Assembly (NCBI GenBank): GCA_936432065.2
Contig: OW386289.2
Location: forward strand, 163,493,348 to 163,557,347
Source of the DNA: Rutpela maculata
Lineage: Eukaryota > Arthropoda > Insecta > Coleoptera > Cerambycidae
Length of the DNA: 64,000 nt
Direction of reading: 5' to 3'
The notes below the pieces were generated by a model. It searched no databases. It was not told where the DNA came from and saw only the letters and a program-made list of their open reading frames with translations. Below, in pieces: positions 10,761-21,530 of the stretch. Numbering within the stretch: position 1 is the first letter of the stretch; each line of letters starts with the position of its first letter. The position numbers and the translations under genes are program-made.

Positions 10761-11420
10761 CGGAGGGAGAGTATATTTAAGAGAATACAAGTCATAATTA
10801 ACAATTGGCCTACATAAAATAGTAAAATACATGTTAGACATTTTATATAATATATTATAATAAAAAATTGACAAAAATTACAACGGTTTGCGTAGTCCAA
10901 TCTTTAGGTATATAAGGTATAGACAAGGGGTTAACCGCTGGAAGAAATTGTGTACATCTTATTACATACTTCAAATAGTTTACAGTAGGTACGTCAGTCT
11001 TTCATTGTTTATTTTATAGTGTCTTTTTCACAAAATTTACAGCGGTTAATCACCAACCATAGCCATGTTCATTGCTAAAAAACTAAAAGGAAAGATTTCC
11101 TGTTAAGTGGTGAACATGTTTTGTCTAGACTGGCAACTCAATCCCAGTGAGCATTAAGGAACCATCTGAATCTGCAATAGTCCAAGGAGTCAATGGCTTT
11201 TATTCATGATGCTAAGAGTTCATATCCTGAAAAATTTATTTCTGCATTAGTAATTATTTATAAAACATTTAATTAGGCAAGCATATATGAAAAAAATGGT
11301 TGATAACTAATTCTTACCGTTGTAACAAGCTTTTATCCTGTAAATTTCTTGCAGAGTACTTCTTTCACCTAACCACAAACAGCTTCAAGACTTTTCAATG
11401 CCTCGAATTCGTCCTTATGT

Positions 11421-11612
11421 CTACGTAATTCTTTCAAAAATCAAGTAATTCGCAACATCCCTATGTATAACATTTGGAAATACATCAATATTTGCAGTAA
11501 AGTATTTTTTTCTCAAAATATAAGGATTTAATTCGATGGCAGCCGTATACCTAACCTCTACATCAGGAGACAATTCTGCAAAATACGAATTAACCGTCAT
11601 CCTGACGAACAA
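11421..11612 (-). pseudogene. NYLV/SWIM-type transposon protein fragment, copy 2
   Basis: This paralogue of 3550-3820 starts at a probable acceptor (TTCGTCAG) and reads SYFAELSPDVEVRYTAAIEL, NPYILRKK, NIDVFPNVIH and DVANYLIF before losing frame. Decayed homology continues toward about 11100, parallel to the first copy. It lies inside the 10314-11795 element. Conservation of the same block in two elements with different ends suggests a shared ancestral gene. Confidence 0.45.
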
Positions 11613-11795
11613 AATTGTTTATATAACAGTATTAAGAATAGTTGTAGATGTTAAATAATCCAACAACAAGTTTTTAAATGGCACAAATACTGCAAAATTC
11701 ACTTTAAAGAGACACGTTTAATCGGCGAATTTCTGAATGACAGCTGTTTGTTTTTCCTAAGGTCTCAAAATCTGTGACGTCGGCGCACGCGACCC

Positions 11796-11915
11796 AACTG
11801 TAAATATCGCTCGTAGAGAAAAAAATTTTCATATCATTGTGTTGGTGAACGAATTCTGAACAACTTTCAAAATGTCCGTCTGTCCGTCCGTCACAATTCT
11901 TGTAAGCACGATAAC
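11796..11915. repeat. Right part of the split dispersed repeat
   Basis: This continues the repeat begun at 10268: TAAATATCGCTCGTAGAGAA, GAACGAATTCTGAACAAC and a TCCGTCTG-rich end. The intact inverted copy is at 28684-28832. Confidence 0.6.
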
Positions 11916-12191
11916 TTAAGAGAGAAAAGTCCGATTGCATTGAAATTTAGAAAGTAAGTTAGTGCTGGTGGCAGCTGTTACCCATCTACTGTGTGATAAT
12001 TTTCCAGGATCTCTGTGTGAAAGATCTTTTGAGCAAGAACCAGAATTAATTGCCTTACACATTTGTAATGAATATTTTTGAACTGAGCTTAGATTACCCA
12101 CTTCGAAATTATTAAGTTCAGGAATATCTGCAATTGTTTGAAAATCAGAGTTGTTCAATGAACAACCATAAAAAACATGGTAGTCGAACAT
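11916..12191 (-). pseudogene. Fragment of an insect transposon protein with LSS.QKYSLQMCKAI..GSCS.DL motif
   Basis: The frame reads ADIPELNNFEVGNLSSVQKY, LQMCKAINSGSCSKDLSHRD and PGKLSHSRWVTAA. A block with LS..Q.YL..MC.AI..G.CS.DL..R.PG..SHSRW.T.A recurs, from my memory of the family, in many uncharacterised insect transposon-borne proteins and somewhat resembles the RNase H-like core of hAT transposases. No start or catalytic end is present. The identity is tentative. Confidence 0.4.
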
Positions 12192-12199
12192 GCGTATTT

Positions 12200-12830
12200 A
12201 ATTGTAGTGTTATACTTTGCGTAGGCGGAGTGTTACACGTTTTCTTGTTTTAATTGCTGTGTCCAATGTTTGTAGTATTACGAATCACAAAATATATGTA
12301 TTATTTTTACATTCAGATTGAAATATTTTTTTGGGGCCTGTTCCGCGGAAATCGCAGAACATCCGATGGTATTGCTCCACAATACTTATGTTATACAAAC
12401 TTTTTTTGACCTAAGGGACAGATGTGAGGTCACAGAAGCTAGAAAATTGTGCATTAGTATAATTAAATTCTGTATGGGATGTCATAATTACAATGAATTA
12501 TTCATAAATATAAAATAAATGTCAGCTATTGAATATTTGTTAAATATAACTTAATATGCATTTTATGATTTATTTCGAAATATGTTTAATTTATAGTATA
12601 AACAGTTCGGAAAAAATGGCACGAACGTTCAAAAAAGTTGATTTTGCGATATTAACCTTGACTTTAATGAAATAAAATTGACTAATTTCAGTCCCGTTTG
12701 TATCAGTGTAGTTAACGCTCTATATTGTAACTACGTAAGAATACAAAAACCGTTGCCCAAGGAATAACTACTGCCACATTCAGATTTTCCATCCAAGTCT
12801 TTCACAACGAAAACATTTTTTACGTGGAAA
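12200..12830. other. No recognised feature
   Basis: AT-rich intergenic sequence with a small uninformative open frame and no matching repeat elsewhere in the window that I can see. Confidence 0.4.
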
Positions 12831-12859
12831 AAAATGTTTATGGAACTTTAATAATATAA

Positions 12860-13378
12860 TACTTGAAATCGTCTACCCCAAAAACCCATAAAACGATATA
12901 CCATATCGGTAGTGGGGTAGTGGGAGTGGATGAAGTAAAAAAATATTTTTGGTTCTTGTACACACACTAAATCACAATTTTTTTCACCCGCTTTAATAAT
13001 GGGTGGGGGTGGCTACCAACAAATATTTTGAGACCTTGTAGCTTCTATTTTACTCACCTGCTTGATTTATCTATTTAGCTCCATTTACCTCAATTTACCC
13101 CCCAACCCTTCGACGGAACAAGATGAAAATATAATCTAGTTCCAGATCTCGTTAAAGTACATGTGTGTACCAAATTTCAAGTCAATATCTTAAACGGTTC
13201 CAGAGTAAACGTGCGCACAAGAAAAGTTACAGACCGACAGACAGAAATTTCTTTTTCGCTCAAACTTAAAATCTCGACGTTTCATGACATTTTAAGCCTA
13301 TCTGAACAATAAAAATTTTTAAAAATTTTTTTGTCATTACTATACTTCCACTGGATGTGGAGCTAGTGTTACTACTAG
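12860..13378 (-). repeat. Dispersed ~0.5-kb repeat (GTCTGTCGG family), copy in minus orientation
   Basis: Read in reverse it starts with CCACATCCAGTGGAAGTATA, then CATGAAACGTCGAGATTTTA, a GTCTGTCGG-rich stretch, ACTCTGGAACCGTTTAAGAT, GTTGAAGGGTTGGGG-like sequence and a C-rich CCACCCCCACCC segment. Other copies, all in plus orientation, are at 16832-17060, 49995-50420, 58935-59230 and 62405-62920. It has no coding signal. Confidence 0.65.
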
Positions 13379-13487
13379 CTCCAAAAGGTCTCTGCCTCCC
13401 GGGCTAATATACTTAGTTATTACTAGTCCTAGAATGCCAATTCAATGTAAATACAAATTATGAAATAATTTTTTAACATTTTTGATA

Positions 13488-13700
13488 ACGGTACATGTCC
13501 CTCACATTTTAAAACTGTGGTTGCAAAACTAATCTACAAAAATGGATATGAACTAGAGGTAATAAATTATAAACTGATTTCTCTCACAATGCATATTTAA
13601 AAAAATCTTCGAAAGAGCGGTCAATAACAGAATGAAGTCATTCATAAACAATTTTAAACGCCGACATTTATTTTTAACTGATTGTTTTATATTAGTGTGC
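13488..13700 (+). pseudogene. LINE reverse transcriptase fragment (domain 0-2 region)
   Basis: The frame reads GTCPSHFKTVVAKLIYKNG and INYKLISLTMHI, then a stop, with an out-of-frame match to a FEKAVNNRMKSFI-like segment. This is the P.hFK.A.v.PIyKkG....NYRPISL signature of jockey/CR1/R1-group reverse transcriptases. The fragment is short and broken. Confidence 0.55.
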
Positions 13701-14984
13701 TAATGTCACTTTTCACATATTTCTAAACACTACTGTTGTTAATTAATTAATATGAATAAATATATACTTAGTGATATGTTTCTGATTATTTCACTTATTA
13801 ACGCTATAGCCAATGAGAGCCCGTTTTTTCACAACATTGCACCAATCAAACGTCATTATTAGTGGTAATTCAAGCTAGATCTGATTTTGACAGGACCAAC
13901 ATGCAAAATTTATCGCTCTAATTTTTTAGGTCGCTGCAGCGGCAAATATTGCGAATATTTTTTGACGTTTTGTGTCGTGACATGTTTTCGGCAAATAGGA
14001 CAAATCGTGCTTTTAAATGTTATCTATAAATATCTTCTCTAGCTTATTACTAATTGTTAACGTAAATTGTAAATTGTAGTATTGTATTAATAACCTAAAA
14101 AGCCAATGCTGTGTGGAACTTATATAGGTTCGGGACAAGTTATAGGTACACAGATTTCAATGGCTTAATACCTAACATAATTACAAAATAATTTTCACAA
14201 CTAAAATTAAATATGAATATCTAGGAAGCAGACAAATCAGTTATTTCATGATAAATACACAAATGTAGGTACTTACGTATGGTAATTCATCAATCATTAC
14301 AAAACAGCTAACACTTATTTGGAAAATCAAAACTCTGCAGTAGGTATCACTAACTCTGCAGTATCACTATATACATTATAATTCGTTGTACTTAAAGTCT
14401 CTCTACTTAAACAAGTAAACCTTAACTTAACTATCAAACTTCTCAAATTAGAAACAAGGATTAAATACATAAATATATATTAATAAACACTTTAATATAA
14501 TAATTCAATTCACTGTTTAGGCTAGTAACTAAGTTAAGCTAGCGTTACTAGATGGCGGTACCATACCATCTCAGACGGCAGCCTTAGAACGCAAAAGGGA
14601 TAGATTGGTAATATGCAATTTGTGTGATTTCACCGGTAATGTGATTGGTCTTAGCGTGCTTTGTTGTGATGACTAGTCTTATAAGTTACAGTACCTATGG
14701 TTTAACGTATATTGTTTTTCTTGATTGTCATAGTTTAAACCTACTTTGTTTTTTATTAGATGAGTCGCTTTGGAAATGCATTTTTATGTGACGTAAATGA
14801 TGAAATTGAAGATAAAGGTGAGTAATCTCTAAAAAGCAACAAGGAAACGTCTGAAAGCAATTAATTACTGAACATAATATTGAAGATATACTTAATGAAT
14901 TATTTATTCGTGAAATATTCTCCACAAATACCACTCGTGCTTTAAATTTTATCTAAAAATTTTTTCTCAAGCTAAGTTCCCCCA
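13700..14984. other. No recognised gene
   Basis: AT-rich sequence with several short open frames lacking motifs. A small GC-richer stretch lies at 14540-14680. I see no structure that I can name. Confidence 0.4.
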
Positions 14985-15096
14985 GTTAATATAACTCGTG
15001 CAAATTGGCAGTTTATTATCAAAGATTAAATCCCTCCCGCTAAAGCGGTCGGGATTTAATCAGATAATAAACTGCCAATTTGCACTCTTTATATTA
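14985..15096. repeat. Palindromic element, hairpin 1
   Basis: GTGCAAATTGGCAGTTTATT on the left pairs with AATAAACTGCCAATTTGCAC on the right; the loop holds TAAATCCC...GGGATTTA around CGCTAAAGCGGTC. It is a non-coding MITE-like hairpin. Confidence 0.55.
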
Positions 15097-15128
15097 CCAG
15101 GCAACACGCTTTCGAAAAAAATTTTCGC

Positions 15129-15253
15129 TTATAATATCCCTAGAGCTTAAATTATTTCCGGAAATTTTTTCGAGGTCATGAATTTTCTTAAAATATTCAT
15201 GAACGAGGAAAAATTTCCGGATATTAATTTAAACTCGTGGGATATTCGGTAAG
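15129..15253. repeat. Palindromic element, hairpin 2
   Basis: AATATCCC..GAG.TTAAATTA.TTCCGGAAATTTTT on the left pairs with AAAAATTTCCGG...TTAAACTCGTGGGATATT on the right, with ATGAAT/ATTCAT at the centre. It lies 32 bases from hairpin 1. Confidence 0.5.
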
Positions 15254-15360
15254 AAAATTGCACACCATTATTTTATAAATATTATGCCAAAATTGAACAT
15301 TTTTATTACGAATGACAAAAATTCATTCATTATAGTGAGCCATGGAATAATCACTGGTGG

Positions 15361-15704
15361 TTAATAAAATACGAAATTTCTTAGTGAAATAACATACCAT
15401 TCTCCAATTTTAGTTACATGAACTTTTTATAAATAACTTAAAAACATATTATATTTCTGTTTTTTATTAACTTCGGTCTACTAAAATTGGTGGAACATCA
15501 TTTATTTTTGATAATTATTCTGAAGTACCCACCTACTTCAAGATTTATATGTTTAATAAAATACGAAATTTCTTAGTGAAATAACATACCATTCTCCAAG
15601 TTTAGTTACATGAACTTTTTATAAATAACTTAAAAACATATTATATTTCCGGTTTTTATTAACTTTGATCTACTAAAATTGGTGGAACATCATTTATTTC
15701 TGAT
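15361..15704 (+). repeat. Tandem duplication, period 192 bp
   Basis: About 150 bases starting TTAATAAAATACGAAATTTC at 15361 recur at 15553 with few differences, ending near 15512 and 15704. The last ~40 bases of each unit diverge. The similarity points to a fairly recent segmental duplication. Confidence 0.6.
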
Positions 15705-16389
15705 ATTACTTAAATGCGAGCACAGGGAATGTATTCATTCTTGTCGCCGAGACAATAATTAACAACTTCTAGGCGGCCATGGAATAATAAAAGGTAACAA
15801 AATAGTAATGGCTGCTGCACTTACAGATGTCAATTAGATTAATTTTTACATTCTAATCATAACAAAATTTGATTATCAGCCAAAAGATGCATGGGCATAT
15901 AGCACAAAAATGGCTCCAGGTTCTAAAACATTCACATATTAATTTGTGTACCTACTTATAATATCCTCGTGAATATCCTCTTTTGCGTCGCCAAATAAAT
16001 TTAATTCTAAAAGCACTCCAACTCCCGCGTCATTACTTTGACATTTTAATTGACAGAAAAATTTCCACTTATTAACTTGACAGAATGTAAAAAATTTCCG
16101 GAAATTTTTTGGGTTGCCATGGTAACTTAACAAAAAACAAGCCTATGATTGGTTAAAAAATGTGGTGTGAAATTTTCGATAAAATTTTAAGCACTAGTGA
16201 TATTACATACGATAAAAAATTACAAATTTGACATGTGCCTACTTGGAATTTTTAACGCAACAGTACAAGATTAATTAATAAAACATCTAGTTGGAAATTT
16301 AAACTCAAAAAAGCTTCGAAACGCCTCTTGTGAAACAGAAACATAGATATCCAATTTTTTTTGTAGGATGTTTAAGGGAAATTAACAAA
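15705..16389. other. No recognised feature
   Basis: AT-rich sequence. TTTCCGGAAATTTTT-like motifs recur at about 16091, echoing hairpin 2, so part of it may be decayed copies of the same family. Confidence 0.35.
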
Positions 16390-16552
16390 ATAATGACGTT
16401 AACTAGTTGAGTTCATTATTTGCAGAATTTAAAATTTGATCAATTAATATTTTTGAAATTGGTTTAAACGTGACATCAAATATTATGATATTATTTTACA
16501 CAATGGTCTATTGGCTTTTCAAACATTTACTAACATTTCCCAAAAAATGATA
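16390..16552 (+). repeat. Dispersed repeat shared with 54700-54870
   Basis: CATTATTTGCAGAATTTA, CATCAAATATTATGATATTA and TTTTACACAATGGTCTATTG match 54703-54810 in the same orientation with moderate divergence. It is non-coding. Confidence 0.5.
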
Positions 16553-16733
16553 TACAGGGTGAAGTTAACGGCACTGGGAGCAACGTTGCTAAAATTTGGA
16601 GGAATATCAAGAATCACAAAAATCTCATAAACGATTATTATCCAGGAGTAAGTTTGGGGGTGTTTTGAACTCAGATAAGTGTACTCTACCTCCGCTACAA
16701 TATGTCCGTTTAAATCTGGGACACCCTGTATAT
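16553..16733. mobile_element. MITE with TATACAGGGTG ends
   Basis: The sequence starts TATACAGGGTGAAGTT and ends GGGACACCCTGTATAT, giving short inverted ends around TA, as in mariner-related MITEs. A diverged partial copy is at 58180-58335 (shared GGGGGTGTTT and AATCTGGGACAC). Confidence 0.5.
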
Positions 16734-16831
16734 CCCTCGTCCACTGAAGATGATTTCAATCCCCATCTAGCTTGACGCTCACGATATCAGCCTGAAGCAA
16801 CGTTGATAACAATTTGATATTTTTTTGTTTC

Positions 16832-17060
16832 AAATAGGTTTAGAATGTCATGAAACGTCGAAATTTTAAGTTTGAGTAAAAAAAAATCCGTCTGTCTGTC
16901 GGTCGGTAGGTCTGTCCGTTTGTAACTTTTTTTTATGTCTGATTACTCTGGAACGGTTTATGATATTCACTTGAAATTCAGTACACCTATATTGTAGCGA
17001 GATCTGGAACTAGAGCATATTTTGATCTTATTCTGTTGAAGGGTTGAGGGTAAAGCGAGC
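16832..17060 (+). repeat. Dispersed GTCTGTCGG-family repeat, truncated copy
   Basis: It contains CATGAAACGTCGAAATTTTA, a GTCTGTCTGTCGGTCGG tract, TACTCTGGAACGGTTTATGA and TTCTGTTGAAGGGTTGAGGG in the family order. It is truncated at the 3' side. Confidence 0.6.
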
Positions 17061-18074
17061 GAGCAAAAGCTCACATAATGCAGCGTGCGGGGCAGGTGAA
17101 GCGTGCTGCTTGCCGTGAAGATGTTTTACTTTCGATCTCTTTCTATAAGTCAAATTACGCACGTACAAGACAAGAATTTAAAAAAAACTCCATATGATGA
17201 TAATTTTTTGAGAAGCACTGTATAAAGACAAGAAGAGCACTATTAACTAAAAGAAATAAAACGTAAAAAGACGCATTCTTAATTAAAATATATATATATA
17301 TATATATCAAAGTACCAAAATAATAAAAATTCCAGTCTTGTTTTCTTGCTTTGGCCTTTATCACTATATTAATATTAATAACCAAAACATTTTGCTTGAT
17401 TTAGAAAAATATAAAAAAGAACCCTCAAATTCTGTTTGGGTAAAAGTAAAATTTGAAGTACTCGACTATTTGCCTTAGATTTATTACGCTGTGGAAGACA
17501 ACACGGACACATGTTCTTTAGAAAGAGTTTGCTTGGGTCCACCGAAATTCGTCCATTCGTAGAAACAGACATAAGAGAGACAATGGGCTCATTTGGCACG
17601 TTTTTTTTATTTGATAATCGGAAAAATCTTACCATTTTAAGACCCTGTGCAAAAAACTAGAATTTTGTGATTGCCTAAAAAAACCATAAAAATGGACTGC
17701 ACCCGTGCCTTGACGTCACTTGATAGGAACCCGCTTGCCGAAACGGCTAGCTGCAGCTCGTTATTATTTTCACAATATTACAAATCGTTAACTGAAGCAG
17801 TGTGTTTTGAAACTTATGCGTGTTTGCGAAGAATTAAAAGTCGTATATTTCGAAAACCACAAATCGGATTCACCTGAAGTTTTCAATATCGTCTAATTTT
17901 AAGTAATACTTTATCCACAAGAAGTAACAACTACTAAATGAAATTCATTAAATGAGCCCATTACCTACCAGTTACAAATAAATAACCAGATTGATTATTA
18001 AGCTTCGATAATTCGAAAAAAATTATAATATATATATATAATTATAAAATTATATATATAATATAACCAAATTT
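17061..18074. other. No firm gene
   Basis: A minus-strand frame at 17375-17635 contains STNGRISVDPSKLF and CPCCLPQ, which is faintly like the start of FEN-like transposon proteins but too weak to name. Short AT microsatellites lie at about 17289-17307 and 18028-18062. Confidence 0.3.
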
Positions 18075-18551
18075 ATAACCTTCTCCACTACATCCGCAGA
18101 TCAACCACAAAATGATAATCTCAAAATACACAATTTTAACTGTGATAATATCCAAAATTGTAACTGTGCACGTATCGACAGAGTTGATTCGTTAAAATAT
18201 CTAGGGATTGTGGTTGATCGGCATTTAAAATGGAATGAACATATAGATTTTATAACAAAGAAGCTTAAAAGATTAATACACAAATTTTATCAGCTGAGAG
18301 ATATTTTAAATAAAAAAATTGTGATTACGGTGTACGATTCCTTGGTTGAGTCCATTTTAAGATATTGTATAATTGCATGGGGTGGATTGTATAAACATTC
18401 ATTAAATAATCTAGAAGTCACACAAAATACAATATTAAAAATTATTTTTAAAAAACACCAACGACATTCCACAAATCAGTTATACCAGGAAACGGGCTTA
18501 TTTAACATCAGACAGATTTATACTTTCCAATGTATACTATGGATGAGAAGA

Positions 18552-18585
<34 letters not shown>

Positions 18586-18830
18586 GTAATAATGATAATA
18601 ACACTGAAAGCATTTTCAATCATTACACCAGATCTATTTCATCACAAAACATTATTATCCCATTGTGTAAAAAAGCCCATATTCAAAGATTTATATTTTA
18701 TTTAGGTCCTAAATTATTTAACTTATTACCACCTGAAATTAAAAGTATAGCAAATTATAACAAATTTAAAAAAGAAGTCAAGAAACATATTAGTTCCCAT
18801 TTTGAAAATTTTCAAGGTATATTTAATTAG
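18075..18830 (+). pseudogene. LINE reverse transcriptase C-terminal part (CR1/jockey group)
   Basis: An open frame of about 250 codons without an initiation codon runs from about 18080 to the stop at 18828-18830. It starts after the catalytic FADD motif and shows VDSLKYLGIVVDRHLKWNEH, a helical LRDIL segment, YDSLVESILRYCIIAWGG, ILKIIFKKH, an Asn run (about 18556-18585, AAT repeat) and LGPKLFNLLPPEIKS near the end. These are the thumb and post-RT features of jockey/CR1-type LINEs. The element is 5'-truncated inside a TA-rich tract, as expected from incomplete target-primed reverse transcription. The Asn run looks like microsatellite expansion within the gene. Confidence 0.65.
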
Positions 18831-19445
18831 CAATGCGGGTTGTATTATTGTTATCATATAGCAGAATATTTGGTGAATAGTGTTTTACAATGTACTCTTA
18901 ATCTTTTTTTTTTTTAATTGCTTACCAACTCTATTTCATTATGTTTAAAATAATTTTCAACTAACTGATACTCCAATGAATTAACTATAATATATATGTA
19001 TATGTGTGTGTGTGTATGTATGTATGTATATGTGTATATATATATGTATATGTGTATATGTGTATATATGTGTGTATGTATATATATGTATATATTTAGG
19101 TATAAATTTTTTTGTTTATTGTTGTTTTTATTTCGTTTCTTTATTCTTTCTATTTCCTCAGTAGTTCCAATTAAAAAAAAAAAAAGAAAACGTAATAATT
19201 AAAAAAAAAGTTGTATATTAGTATAGAATAATTACCTGCCATACTATATGGATTTTTGATAATAGGTATATATAATATATAAACTTGGTCTATATCACAA
19301 TACAGGTATTTCATGCCTAGGTGATCAGACCAAGTTCTGTTTTTTTTTTTTCTTTTTGTACATATTATATATTATGTGAAATTAATATATACCTGATGTT
19401 TGTAATATTCCAGAAATAAATTGATTTAATTTGATTTGAATTGAA
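18831..19445 (+). repeat. Probable LINE 3' untranslated region with microsatellites
   Basis: AT-rich sequence after the LINE stop, containing a TATG/TGTA microsatellite at about 18990-19097, a run of A at about 19170 and a final AATTTGATTTGAATTGAA-type tail. Assignment to the LINE rests on position only. Confidence 0.4.
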
Positions 19446-19729
19446 TAAGCTGATATTTTCTGAATCGACAGTTGGTAGGAATACAGAATCAAAAAGTTCC
19501 CATCTCCAACCTTTATAATGACACCGTGCTGGTTTTTCAATAATATTTTGGAAATGTGATGTTCTACGACAAAACTAGAGGTACTGAAAAATACTGAGAA
19601 TTAAATTTTCTATAAAACATGTCTTATAGGTCGTTTGCAGGTTATTAAGGGTGTTTACGTTAATCGACGGCAAACTCGGGGGTAGGTAACAAAAACGCTT
19701 TTGGGTGGAAACACAATATTTATCCTACA

Positions 19730-19981
19730 CTTGTAATATTCTGTTTTGTAGCATTCGGTTTCAACAACTTTTTATAAATTATATAGAATTGAATTAAACC
19801 AAATCCACTAAAGGCTTTATTCTTGCTCAAATTCAATTTCGTCGGTCCATGCCAAGCCTGAATTTGGTGGTAAACCCGCAACGAATGTTGTTGCAAAGCT
19901 GCGAACGTCGGTGGTAGCCTTGCCAAAGTAACCGTTTGACTAGTATTGCCAACCGAGGTGTTAAACAGAACATAACCTCTG
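19730..19981 (-). pseudogene. FEN-like transposon protein, copy A, C-terminal part
   Basis: After the hAT insertion the frame continues GYVLFNTS, then LPPTFAALQQHSLRVYHQIQ and AWHG. The LPPT..AL..H..R...Q block is the segment that follows the nuclease-like domain in this family. The Cys-rich tail is missing or scrambled here, though it is recognisable in copy B near 32420-32640. It is separated from 20967-21390 only by the hAT element. Confidence 0.5.
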
Positions 19982-20958
19982 TAGTGATGGGCGATATCGT
20001 GATTTTTCAATCACAACGTAAATCGTTACTGTGATTTTCTTATATCAGTGAATTTAAAACGTGATGTGATCACGACTTTCATAAGACGACGTACGGGAGA
20101 AATTGTTAATCGTTCCCTAAGCGCCGATAGACGGTGAATGGTGAATTAGCTACTTTGGTAATCCGTGCTGCCACAGATATGCATAATATGTATAATATAT
20201 TTATTATGATTTGTTTATCCAAATAACCTGATGTATGGATTGGTAATAAAGCAAAAGCACTAGGTTTTGAATAGAACTTGATAATAGGATATTTTTGTAA
20301 AGTTGTACAAACATTAACATTTCGGAAGCATCAATAAATTTCTTGTTTATATTTATGTTTATGTTTATTTTAGACGAATTTTTGTTAATTTAAAATGGTA
20401 AATTTATTTTTTAATGTTATTTTTTGTTGTTTTATAATATATAAGGATGTTTTTTAAAAATGTTTTCATTTGCTTATTGTCGAATTCCATATTTTTATTC
20501 ATATTTCATGCCGAAACGTAAATGCTCAATATTTGCAATAAAATTGCTAGTATACTTAATCACATAAAATATTTTTACGCATGGTTTTATTAGTTAGTTA
20601 CTTCTGGTATTATAAATTATAACAAAAATGTTCCGTCATGACCCTGCCCCCAATCGCCACATCGCATCGCCAGTCAATAAAAGACATGCATAAAGATATT
20701 CATATAAATATTTAAATAGTGTGAAATGCGTATCTAACGACGCTAAGGCACGGGATCGCTTGCTTTACGTGTTAATACATACGGCCGCAGACAATAATCG
20801 ACTCAAAGTAAATATCGTGAAAGATATATTGGCAACAGCACGGCAAGGGAAAGTCGTGATCACGTCACGCTTTTCTGCTAACTTTACTAACAGTCGTTAC
20901 CTGTGATTTCTTAATATCAGTGATTAAATCACAGTTCGTGATATATCGCCCATCACTG
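19982..20958. mobile_element. hAT element (non-autonomous) with 8-bp target duplication AACCTCTG
   Basis: The left end TAGTGATGGGCGATATCGTG is inverted at the right end (ATATATCGCCCATCACTG); the last base differs. AACCTCTG occurs immediately before (19974-19981) and after (20959-20966), the 8-bp duplication typical of hAT. The subterminal regions are full of GTGAT / ATCAC repeats such as GTGATCACG. No transposase frame is visible in the 977 bp. It inserted into copy A of the FEN-like element; copy B near 32375 shows the uninterrupted arrangement. Confidence 0.85.
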
Positions 20959-20966
20959 AACCTCTG

Positions 20967-21390
20967 TTGGTTTATTGACGTTTCATTTTTTTGTGCTTTA
21001 TATAGTGCAAGAGCAAATATTTCCCCAGCCTCAGTAATATCCTGTTTTGTAGCATTTGGTTTGTTAAAGGTTTTAACAACTTCTTGTAAATTTGTTTTCG
21101 AGTTTAATAAAATAGTTTGGAGTTTGCCTTTTCCAAAAAAAGCAGACGTGTCACTACCACTAAATGCATGAGCGAAAAGAACTGTCTTTGTTGAGTTCTT
21201 AAGGACATTTGACAACTGTAAATCTTTAGAGCTATAAACTCTTGCTTTTATATTACCTTGGGCCTCCCTTAGTAGTCTAATATCCTTTTCAGTTGGCGTT
21301 AGGGCAATAATTAAGGTAAGAAGATCGACATCTTGTCCTACAATTACGACCGGTTCAGATTTAAAACTTTTTTGAATAGCGACGGGCCGA
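20967..21390 (-). pseudogene. FEN/PIN-like nuclease-domain transposon protein, copy A
   Basis: Read on the minus strand: KSEPVVIVGQDVDLLTLIIA, then LSNVLKNSTKTVLFAHAFSG, SDTSAFFGKGKLQTI, and NATKQDITEAGEIFALALYK. The order D-x-D (GQDVDLL), then FSGSD, then GKGK resembles the DxD / GCDY / GIGPK arrangement of FEN-1 and XPG nucleases. The relation is motif-level inference; the acidic EE.DT part upstream is missing here. The frame is interrupted by the hAT element at its 3' side and cut at about 21390. Confidence 0.5.
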
Positions 21391-21447
21391 CGGCGAACCG
21401 AAACATACGAGCCGCACCCACTCTTAGGTCATAGGCAGGTCAAAGAA

Positions 21448-21485
<38 letters not shown>

Positions 21486-21530
21486 TTCTCTCTCTCTCTT
21501 TCTCTTTCTCTCTCTCTCTCTCTTGCGCGT
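21448..21530. repeat. CT microsatellite
   Basis: An imperfect run of CT dinucleotides, about 80 bases, lies within a segment present in copy A but not copy B of the FEN-like element. Confidence 0.9.

Larger units (their letters stand above)
10314..11795. mobile_element. DNA element with GGGTCGCGTGCGC ends, interior shared with Harbinger-like copy 1
   Basis: The left end GGGTCGCGTGCGCGTGACGT is inverted at the right end (ACGTCGGCGCACGCGACCC), and inner CCTTAGGAAAAA / TTTTTCCTAAGG also pair. The interior matches the 1595-4211 element along its length (THAP-like start, short intron, NYLV fragment), although the end sequences differ. It interrupts a dispersed repeat whose intact copy is at 28684-28832. 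The target duplication is too decayed to define. No intact gene remains. Confidence 0.6.

Noticed and set aside
17375..17635. Minus-strand ORF with STNGRISVDPSKLF as a possible N-terminus of the FEN-like proteins
   Set aside because: The resemblance is only a dozen residues, and no other part of that protein lies nearby.
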